Shown: positions 1 to 6,269 of the stretch, piece by piece
How positions within the stretch are numbered: the stretch's first letter is position 1
Layout of the letters: the number at the start of each line of letters is the position of its first letter
Origin: Planctomycetota bacterium
Lineage (GTDB): Bacteria > Planctomycetota > Phycisphaerae > Sedimentisphaerales > Anaerohalosphaeraceae
Assembly (NCBI GenBank): GCA_030637065.1
Contig: DAOVVQ010000098.1
Location: 1 to 11,892, forward strand
Reading direction: 5' to 3'
Length of the DNA stretch: 11,892 nt
Program-made: the position numbers and the translations under genes
Notes under the pieces: generated by a model
Databases searched by the model: none
What the model was told of the DNA's origin: nothing
Seen by the model: the letters and a program-made list of their open reading frames with translations, nothing else

Positions 1-572
1 AGGCAAGATTTCCCGGAAAGAAACTTTCGATGTGGCAATGGGGACTAAAGAGGCGTTCCGGGAAAGGGGTTTACGATAGTATGCTGGGATGCCTGTACAT
101 CGGCAAATTCTACAAATGGATGATAGACTATAATGTTGCCAGCGATAACTTTATTTCTTACGCCTCTTATATGTCACTGAAAGGTCTATGCAGGGCGGAA
201 GATGAAGTGAATAATCACTATCATGCCATGAAACTCTGTGGGATGCTTTTTGCGGGTAACAAAAGAGTATGTTCTGTCACCTCATCTGAGACCCAGGGCT
301 TGCAAGCCGTCGCATGCCGGGAAAACGGTCGGTACTGTCTTTTACTCATTAACGAAACCGCTGATGAAATAAAAAACGTTTCAATAAAAGTCGATGGCGT
401 TAACGTCGACCATGGTATTTTCACGAAAGAGGCGATCTATGCCGAATCGCTGGATAGTTACAGACTCTTTTTTGACAATGATGAAACATCGTCTCTCATT
501 ATAAAGCCGTATTCGCTTAACATAATCAAGTTCTCAGGCCCATCGGACAAAAAGCCTCACAAGGCGGGCTGA
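1..572 (+). CDS. C-terminal part of a glycoside-hydrolase-like protein (5' end outside window)
   Basis: The frame is open from base 3, with no stop before TGA at 570-572, so the gene enters from the left; the ATG at base 30 is internal. About 189 residues are visible. The first ~70 (around ALxxIGKFYKWMIDYNVxxDNF-like spacing: IGKFYKWMIDYN, then a His/Met-rich helix) look like the last helices of a TIM barrel. The rest has the alternating pattern of a C-terminal beta-sandwich: a CLLLINET strand, an NVSIKVDG strand and a final LIIKPYSLNIIKF strand. This is the usual ending of clan GH-A type enzymes such as GH30, GH39, GH51 or GH79. The catalytic residues lie outside the window, so the family cannot be assigned. 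Its 3' end overlaps the convergent sulfatase by 16 bases. The glycosidase call is by pattern only; family unknown. Confidence 0.6.
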   Translation, partial: ARFPGKKLSMWQWGLKRRSGKGVYDSMLGCLYIGKFYKWMIDYNVASDNFISYASYMSLKGLCRAEDEVNNHYHAMKLCGMLFAGNKRVCSVTSSETQGLQAVACRENGRYCLLLINETADEIKNVSIKVDGVNVDHGIFTKEAIYAESLDSYRLFFDNDETSSLIIKPYSLNIIKFSGPSDKKPHKAG

Positions 573-2107
573 AGGTCCCATGTGGTTGGCTGGCCCTGAT
601 CCATGGCCTTTTGCATCAGTTTTCGTTCAGCCTGGCTTTTATAAACATCTTTTTCAATCTCAGCCGGGTCGAAGCGATCGAATATTTCAGATCGAAGTGC
701 TTTTTCCTGTTTGGCGTATCTCGATTTTCCGGCAAGGTTGTTAAGTTCTTTGGGATCGCTTCGAAGATCGAATAATTGTGCATCGTATCCATGGATGTAA
801 ATATACTTGAACGTTCCCTTACGCACCATGAAGCATGCTCCTGCTACGCCTTCACAATGATATTCACTGAAAATTATGCGTTCTGCGCCTCTATCTTCTT
901 TTCCTTCCAGGAGATTCAGGAAACTGCGGCCGTCTATATCAATCGGCTCCGGCGACTGTGTAAACCCGGCGATGGTCGGGAAAATATCGATAAGGCTAAC
1001 CGGTTCGGAGCGGGTCATTCCTTTGGCCCAGCGTTTGGGGTAGCTCGCTATCATGGGTACCCGCGCCGACAATTCATAGAAGGAACGTTTTTCGATCAAC
1101 TGTCGCTCACACAGCATATCGCCATGATCCGAGGTAAACAAAATAGCGGTGTCATCTCGCAGCCCGCAATCTTCAAGAGTTTTCAGCAACTCGCCGACAA
1201 GCTCATCGACATAACTGACCATACCGTAATAGGTCCGGCGAAATGTTCGCATTCGCTCGGCATTTTGCACGACTTCATCAGGTACGCCTTCGTATTGCTG
1301 GAGCCACATATCCATTTGGCTTCGGCAGGCCTTTTCTTCTTTTGACACTTTCGGAATTTCGATATCCGCACCTTCGTATAAATTCCAATACTTTTGCGAT
1401 ATCAGGTAAGGCGGGTGAGGATGAGTGTATGAGACCAGCAAGCAGAATGGACGTGAATCAGATTTGAGGGTACTGGATCGTCGTGATTTCAGAAATTGGA
1501 TCGCCTTAGCCTGTACGTTGTTATCATAGTCGAGCTGATGCGTCTTATCACGCATGCCTATCCTTTTCTCATCAAGGTTTCTTGCCTTTTGATTTTGAAT
1601 ACCGTTTTCATGATAGTCCTTCCAGTTCGGCGTCCATTTGAAGGTTGTAGGATAAATATCCCTGGTGAGCCGCCGCTCGAAACCGTGCAACTGATCGGCG
1701 CCGACCAGATGCATTTTCCCTGAAGCGACGGTCTCGTAGCCGGCCAATCGAAGATGGTGTGCGTAGGTGGATACATCGGATGGGAGGATGGCTGCGTTAT
1801 CGTAGGTGCGTGTTCGTGAGACATGGCGCCCGCTCAGCATGGCAGCGCGTGCAGGCGCAGACACGGGGCAGTTGGTATATGCCGCATCGAAACGAATGCC
1901 TTCGGCGCAAAGCCGATCAAGGGCGGGGGTCTTGACAACAGGGTGCCCATAGGCCCCGGTAAAGGCCGCAGCCATTTGATCGGCCATGATGATCAGTATG
2001 TTGGGTTTTTCTTTCGTACTTTCGGTCGGATTGCCGCGTACTGCCTTAGGAAATGTCATTGCAGAAACCCCAACTGCCAATAAAGACAGGAATTCACGTC
2101 TTTGCAT
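557..2107 (-). CDS. Tat-exported S1 sulfatase, choline-sulfatase-like, Ser-type active site
   Basis: 516 residues, a typical S1 sulfatase length; it hydrolyses a sulfate ester. The N-terminus QRREFLSLLAVGVSA is a twin-arginine signal. Metal ligands are D43 and Q44 (MADQ), D327 and H328 (SDHGD); K131 and H133 (GKMH) and K340 complete the usual set. The active-site signature is S83-A-P-A-R with LSGR following. The formylglycine precursor is therefore serine, not cysteine; C80 lies three residues before it. The DQLHGFERRLTRDIYP segment (138-152) and the C-terminal SQAERK...TTWDLQP tail match the bacterial choline-sulfatase (BetC) subgroup. PVC homologues of that subgroup probably act on sugars, so the substrate is left open. 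The start is supported by AAAGGGTGG ending about 4 bases upstream (near 2112-2120) and by the exact Tat motif. It is transcribed from the divergent region at 2108-2282 and is convergent with the gene at 1-572. Confidence 0.9.
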   Translation of the reverse strand: MQRREFLSLLAVGVSAMTFPKAVRGNPTESTKEKPNILIIMADQMAAAFTGAYGHPVVKTPALDRLCAEGIRFDAAYTNCPVSAPARAAMLSGRHVSRTRTYDNAAILPSDVSTYAHHLRLAGYETVASGKMHLVGADQLHGFERRLTRDIYPTTFKWTPNWKDYHENGIQNQKARNLDEKRIGMRDKTHQLDYDNNVQAKAIQFLKSRRSSTLKSDSRPFCLLVSYTHPHPPYLISQKYWNLYEGADIEIPKVSKEEKACRSQMDMWLQQYEGVPDEVVQNAERMRTFRRTYYGMVSYVDELVGELLKTLEDCGLRDDTAILFTSDHGDMLCERQLIEKRSFYELSARVPMIASYPKRWAKGMTRSEPVSLIDIFPTIAGFTQSPEPIDIDGRSFLNLLEGKEDRGAERIIFSEYHCEGVAGACFMVRKGTFKYIYIHGYDAQLFDLRSDPKELNNLAGKSRYAKQEKALRSEIFDRFDPAEIEKDVYKSQAERKLMQKAMDQGQPTTWDLQPAL

Positions 2108-2183
2108 ATGTCCACCCTTTACTTTTAACTCGGAACATAGGAATTACGTCTTGACCCCGTAAGGTACAAGAATACATGCATCG

Positions 2184-2230
2184 CTTTGATCCTGCAAAGA
2201 CTATACATTTTAAGACTTGAAATGTCAAAG
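2184..2230. promoter_or_regulatory. Candidate tandem operator, copy 1 (two 16-bp inverted repeats)
   Basis: Site A at 2184-2199 is CTTTG-ATCCTG-CAAAG, a perfect 5-bp inverted repeat with a 6-base centre. Site B at 2215-2230 is ACTTG-AAATGT-CAAAG. Their starts are 31 bases apart, about three helical turns. The same arrangement, with the same 31-base distance, recurs at 9043-9089 upstream of another sulfatase. The surrounding 67 bases (2183-2249) match 9042-9108 at roughly three quarters of positions by hand alignment. The 15-base spacer contains the -10 of the minus-strand promoter, and site B contains its -35. Binding by a regulator, most simply a repressor, is inferred; the regulator family is unknown. 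Confidence 0.55.
2200..2228 (-). promoter_or_regulatory. Sigma-70 type promoter for the sulfatase at 557-2107
   Basis: Read on the minus strand, the -35 is TTGACA (2223-2228, six of six consensus bases). A 17-base spacer follows, then the -10 TATAGT (2200-2205, five of six). Transcription would start near 2193, giving a leader of about 85 bases before the ATG at 2107. The -35 lies inside inverted repeat B and the start point inside inverted repeat A, so bound regulator would cover both ends of the promoter. Confidence 0.6.
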
Positions 2231-2245
2231 ATTTATTGTCATAAT
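2217..2245 (+). promoter_or_regulatory. Possible promoter for the modular esterase gene
   Basis: On the plus strand TTGAAA (2217-2222), 17 bases and CATAAT (2240-2245) form a five-of-six plus five-of-six sigma-70 pattern, 37 bases before the ATG at 2283. The CATAATTGCA block is fully conserved in the second copy (9099-9108). It overlaps the minus-strand promoter, so one regulator bound at site B could control both genes. Confidence 0.4.
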
Positions 2246-2282
2246 TGCAATCGGATATGTTCTTTTGCACATGAAAGGTTAA

Positions 2283-5200
2283 ATGGCCATGATCTATAGT
2301 AAAATCTTGTTCACATTGGTTATTTTCTCAAACTTAAGCATCGCCGGGCATGGCAACTGGCTCGATCCAGTCAAAGACGAGCCGGAGGGAACGCATTACA
2401 GGAGCTTCTTTAGTCCAACGATCCAGGACGATGTGAGCTATCTGGTATATCTTCCGCCGGACTACGAAACGGCAAAGAGCAGAGACTATCCGGTTGTCTA
2501 CTGGCTTCACGGTGGCGGGGGCAATCAGCGGACAGGTGACAATTTTGTTGAGCGTCTCAACGATGCTATATGCCGCGGCGCAGCGCCTGCAATGATAGCC
2601 GTCCTCGTAAACGGTGTTGGAGGCAGCCTGTTCTGCGATTCTATTGACGGCAATAAACCTGTCGAAACCGTCATCGTCAAGGATTTGATCCCACATATTG
2701 ACGCGACCTACCGTACGTATGGCACCAGCCGGATGCGCGCTGTCGAGGGCTTTTCTATGGGCGGCTTCGGCGCACTCCACCTTGCTTTCAAATATCCCCA
2801 TCTCTTCGGTGCTGCTACGGCACTGGCCCATGCACCAATTCGTCCCGACAGCGGCTGGCCAAAGGTGGATCGGGTATGGAAGACCGGTCCCCTGGCGGGA
2901 AACGTCGAATATTTCCGAAAGAACGACCCTTTCCAGCTCGTTGAAAAGAATGCCAATTCTATCCGGCAAGGCATGAGGATACGTTTGATAGTGGGAGACG
3001 CGGATAATCCAAATACAGTTGCAAGAACGCGTGAATTTTACGATAAGATGACGGGCCTGTACCTTCCCTGTGAACTAATTGTCATCCCCGGCATAAAGCA
3101 CAGCTACATGAACCTTTACGAGGAGTTGGGTGACAAGGAATTCGCGTTTTACAAGGAAGTGTTCGCGATCGCGTCGTCCAGCGCCGGGGCGAACACTTCC
3201 AAGGCCCCAGGCTTGCAAACTGCGGCGATAACTGCGGCGCCCACGCCAATGAAGGGCCTCTACGCCAGCCTCAAGCCGCCGGAGACTGATGAAAAGGCCG
3301 ACGCATTCCTGCGCAAGCTGCAGGGCAATCCGTGTCTCACCGGCGTGCTGCTTGCCGCGAAGTGGAACGAGATCGAGTCAGAGGAAGGATGCTACGATTT
3401 CTCACGTTTGGACCGCTGCGTTGAGCTCGTACGCAAAGCGGGCAAGCAGTACAAGTTCAAGGTGGTGACGGGGATTTACTCGCCCGAGTACATCTACAAG
3501 ACGGGCGCCGTCCGCTTCGATACCGTCATTGCCAATCCGAATCGCTCGACCTACGGAGATCGCGCAGCGATTCCCGTCCCGTGGGACCCGGTCTTCCAAC
3601 GCCATTTCTCGCGTCTCATAAAGACGTTTGGTGAACGATACGCTTCCGACCCCCATTGTGTCGCGGTGACGCTGACTTGCGCCAACTACATGAGCGCCGA
3701 GATGCACCTGCCCAAAAGCCCGGAGGACATGAGGCGCTGGACCGAAGTCGGGTTAACGAGCGACAAACTGCTTCGGGTTTACTGTCAATACATGGATGAG
3801 TGGGCGACAGCGTTTCGACGTCAGTTGATTTGTCTCCACATGTCCAAAACGACGAACCTGTCCGATGTGAGCCCTAACGAGTTTGTCGAGCGGGTCGCCC
3901 TCTACGGTTTGGAAAAATACCCGCGCCGATTTGCTTTGCAGAACAACGGTCTGAACGGACGAAAAGAGAACAGAGACGATCCCGGGCATCCCCTCTTCAA
4001 GTTCAAGGATCGCCTCCTCAACGGCTATCAGAGCCTGGCTAGCTTCGACAGGACGCCCGAACGGCAAGGCTCCATCGAAATGGCCGCGCTCAACTTCGTT
4101 CACGTTGACGCGGAGTATTGGGAACTGTGGGAAGCCGACGGCATGAACGCCGAGACCTGTCGAAAGGTACAGGGCGCCGTGGACGATGCGCGGAGGCTCG
4201 GATACGAGGGCTACAGGAAGAAACTGATCGAGACCGGTCGCTATAGACGTGCCGAAGACGATCACTGGACTCCGCCCACGAAGGGAACGCGAAAAAGGAC
4301 GGCCACCACGCGCGAAGGAACGCAGGTGGTGAGGGTAAACGCCGAGGGCGAGTCGCAGGAGCCAAAGAAGGATCGTCCCGTTGATCTCCCGAATAAGGCT
4401 GAGAAGATGTCATGGGTGGAGCCGGACAAGACTGAACCGCCTGGCACGACATATAAGACGTTCCATAGCAAAACGATCGATTCCGAAGTGAGTTATCTGA
4501 TCTATCTGCCGCCAGATTACGACAAGGAGCGGAAGAAGCGTTACCCGGTTCTGTACTGGCTACACGGTTCAGGCGCGACACAGAGCAAGGGCGGCGGGAT
4601 AGTGAAGATTATGGACCAGGCGATCCGAGACAGCAAGGCGCCGGCCATGGTCATCGTGCTCATCAATGGCCTTCGTGGCGCGACGATGTACTGCGATTCC
4701 AAGAATGGTAAATGGCCCATCGAGAGCGTCATTGTCAACGACCTCATTCCCCACATCGACGCCACCTATCGGACGACCAATAAGCGCGAAGGACGGGCGG
4801 TCGAGGGTTTCTCCATGGGCGGTTTTGGCGCGGCGCATCTCGGATTCAAGTATCCAGATATATTCGGTGTGGTGTCCATCCTGGCGCCTGCCTTACTCGG
4901 ACCGGATATCAAGGCCGATATGCCGAAAGGCAAATGGATAGAACACTTCTCGTTTGTATTCAAAGAGGATATTGACTACTTCCATGCCAACGACCCATTC
5001 CAACTCATCGGGAAGAATGCCGAGAAACTCCGTGGACGATCCATTATCCGCTTAGTCCCGCACGATGAGGAAGGTAAGTGGCTGATACCCCGCTGTGAAG
5101 CAATGCATGCCATGCTGGAAAAACACGAGATTGCCCACACTTTCGATATCCGCACTGACATCAAAGCACATAACTATAACCTGATGTATAATAAGATTGG

Positions 5201-6206
5201 AGAGAAGGCTGTTGGCTTCTATGCCAATGCATTCGCTGCGTCAAGTTCTGGAAACGTTCTGAATCCCGCCATTGCTCCAGTCAAAGGCGAGCAGACTGCT
5301 GTCGGCAAGCCGTTGACTGATATGACTGCTGAAGATCGTTACAAGGGCGAAGACGGCGGTCTCTACGGCAGGGGCAAAAACTCTCCACCCGATGCTCATT
5401 TGAAAGCCGCGATTGCCGAGGCGGCGAAGATCATGCCGCTGGACGCGAAGGGACAGCCCTCACCTAACGGCAAGATCGTGCTGATGACTCATGGTATGTC
5501 GAACACGACTATGGAGTCGCAACGGTTCATCGAGGTGGCCAACGCAGACCCTCGCAAGAACCCGACTGTGATACTTGTCGATGGTGCGCAGGGTGGTATG
5601 GACTCACGCAAGTGGGTCGAAGACAAGCACACGCGAAGCGGCGCCAGTCCGTGGGACAGGTTGGATCAGCGAATTAAGTCCGCTGGGGCTGCGCCGCAGC
5701 AGGTTCAGGTGATCTGGATGAAACATGCCATCTCGATGAAGCATGACGCCGCGCGCAGAAAGCGGGTCGGCGAGTTCCCCGATCATGCCCGGCAGCTTAA
5801 GGATGACATGGGCCAGCTTGTCGGCATGCTCAAAAAACGCTACCCGAATCTGAAGTTCGTTTACGTCTCCAGCCGGAGTTACGCCGGTTATGCTACCACC
5901 CCGCTCAATCCTGAGCCTTACGCATACGAGAGCGCTTTCGCCGTCCGCTGGCTGATCCAGGACCAGATTGCGGACATGGCGTCGTTGAGATATACGGCGG
6001 GAAAGCTGCCTCTGTTATTGTGGGGGCCTTATCTGTGGGCTGACGGGGAAAAGGGCCGCAATTACGACGACCTGATGTACAGACGAGAGGACTTTCGTGA
6101 CGATGGCACGCATCCATCAGACACAGGCCAGCAAAAAATCGCCGAACAAATGTTGAAGTTCTTCAAGACCGATCCCACAGCGAAGATATGGTTTCTCAAA
6201 CATTAA
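2283..6206 (+). CDS. Secreted four-module protein: esterase / TIM barrel / esterase / SGNH-like
   Basis: 1307 residues; far longer than a single esterase (~300). A Sec signal peptide covers residues 1-~22. Module 1 (25-300) is an esterase-D/feruloyl-esterase-like alpha/beta hydrolase with oxyanion segment YWLHGGGG, nucleophile motif G-F-S158-M-G, likely acid D239 or D241, and H273. Module 2 (~320-660) is a GH-like TIM barrel with W361-NEIESEEGCYDF, a SAE473MHLP segment where a GH-A acid/base would sit, and EYWELWEAD near the last strand. A basic, polar linker covers ~663-708. Module 3 (709-989) is a second esterase with S844, D928 and H963. Module 4 (~1005-1307) resembles SGNH/GDSL-type proteins: HGMS1073N first block and D1274-G-T-H1277 last block. 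The esterases probably remove acyl or feruloyl-type groups from polysaccharide; the substrate is unproven. AAAGG at 2274-2278 fits ATG 2283 or, with better spacing, ATG 2289. Confidence 0.85.
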   Translation: MAMIYSKILFTLVIFSNLSIAGHGNWLDPVKDEPEGTHYRSFFSPTIQDDVSYLVYLPPDYETAKSRDYPVVYWLHGGGGNQRTGDNFVERLNDAICRGAAPAMIAVLVNGVGGSLFCDSIDGNKPVETVIVKDLIPHIDATYRTYGTSRMRAVEGFSMGGFGALHLAFKYPHLFGAATALAHAPIRPDSGWPKVDRVWKTGPLAGNVEYFRKNDPFQLVEKNANSIRQGMRIRLIVGDADNPNTVARTREFYDKMTGLYLPCELIVIPGIKHSYMNLYEELGDKEFAFYKEVFAIASSSAGANTSKAPGLQTAAITAAPTPMKGLYASLKPPETDEKADAFLRKLQGNPCLTGVLLAAKWNEIESEEGCYDFSRLDRCVELVRKAGKQYKFKVVTGIYSPEYIYKTGAVRFDTVIANPNRSTYGDRAAIPVPWDPVFQRHFSRLIKTFGERYASDPHCVAVTLTCANYMSAEMHLPKSPEDMRRWTEVGLTSDKLLRVYCQYMDEWATAFRRQLICLHMSKTTNLSDVSPNEFVERVALYGLEKYPRRFALQNNGLNGRKENRDDPGHPLFKFKDRLLNGYQSLASFDRTPERQGSIEMAALNFVHVDAEYWELWEADGMNAETCRKVQGAVDDARRLGYEGYRKKLIETGRYRRAEDDHWTPPTKGTRKRTATTREGTQVVRVNAEGESQEPKKDRPVDLPNKAEKMSWVEPDKTEPPGTTYKTFHSKTIDSEVSYLIYLPPDYDKERKKRYPVLYWLHGSGATQSKGGGIVKIMDQAIRDSKAPAMVIVLINGLRGATMYCDSKNGKWPIESVIVNDLIPHIDATYRTTNKREGRAVEGFSMGGFGAAHLGFKYPDIFGVVSILAPALLGPDIKADMPKGKWIEHFSFVFKEDIDYFHANDPFQLIGKNAEKLRGRSIIRLVPHDEEGKWLIPRCEAMHAMLEKHEIAHTFDIRTDIKAHNYNLMYNKIGEKAVGFYANAFAASSSGNVLNPAIAPVKGEQTAVGKPLTDMTAEDRYKGEDGGLYGRGKNSPPDAHLKAAIAEAAKIMPLDAKGQPSPNGKIVLMTHGMSNTTMESQRFIEVANADPRKNPTVILVDGAQGGMDSRKWVEDKHTRSGASPWDRLDQRIKSAGAAPQQVQVIWMKHAISMKHDAARRKRVGEFPDHARQLKDDMGQLVGMLKKRYPNLKFVYVSSRSYAGYATTPLNPEPYAYESAFAVRWLIQDQIADMASLRYTAGKLPLLLWGPYLWADGEKGRNYDDLMYRREDFRDDGTHPSDTGQQKIAEQMLKFFKTDPTAKIWFLKH
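2355..3182 (+). repeat. Internal duplication, copy 1 (esterase module, residues 25-300)
   Basis: This segment encodes the first esterase module. It aligns with residues 709-989 of the same protein at about 60 % identity over ~125 core residues by hand count, nearly without gaps. Shared landmarks are VSYLxYLPPDY, YWLHG, DLIPHIDATYRT and RAVEGFSMGGFGA. The match includes the start of the following Ser-rich linker (ASSS). DNA identity is visibly lower than protein identity, so the duplication is old. Confidence 0.85.
4407..5249 (+). repeat. Internal duplication, copy 2 (esterase module, residues 709-989)
   Basis: This is the second esterase module, with Ser844 in GFSMG and His963. Differences from copy 1 cluster after the oxyanion loop (HGSGATQSKGGG against HGGGGNQRTGDN), in the region after the nucleophile (residues ~862-885), and around the acid residue (VPHDEEGKW against VGDADNPN). 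These are the parts that shape an esterase pocket, so the two copies may differ in substrate. Confidence 0.85.
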
Positions 6207-6240
6207 AGAAGTAGAACCGCGACTTGAGACCTGGAACACT

Positions 6241-6261
6241 AAAATCCTGATCAGGCCTTTT
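6241..6261. terminator. Weak bidirectional terminator candidate in a convergent gap
   Basis: The 63 bases between two convergent genes (6207-6269) contain a perfect 10-base palindrome, CCTGATCAGG (6246-6255), preceded by AAAA and followed by CCTTTT. Either strand could read it as a short hairpin followed by Ts. The stem is only three pairs with a GATC loop, or a little longer with an internal mismatch, so support is weak. Nothing else is evident in the gap. Confidence 0.3.
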
Positions 6262-6269
6262 GCAATGAC

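Noticed and set aside
557..2107. Naming the first sulfatase betC (choline sulfatase)
   Set aside because: The subgroup resemblance is real, but the catalytic Cys is replaced by Ser and the neighbours are carbohydrate-active genes, with no choline or betaine genes. The name would imply an untested substrate.
2143..2160. TTACG / CGTAA inverted repeat in the first divergent region
   Set aside because: It has a five-base stem with a nine-base loop, is not paired in the second copy of the region and has no T-run. It is likely chance.
2283..6206. The 1307-residue frame as separate genes fused by sequencing error
   Set aside because: No ribosome site with a signal peptide is visible at either linker, the frame is continuous through both, and codon use looks coding throughout. 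An assembly join cannot be fully excluded without reads.
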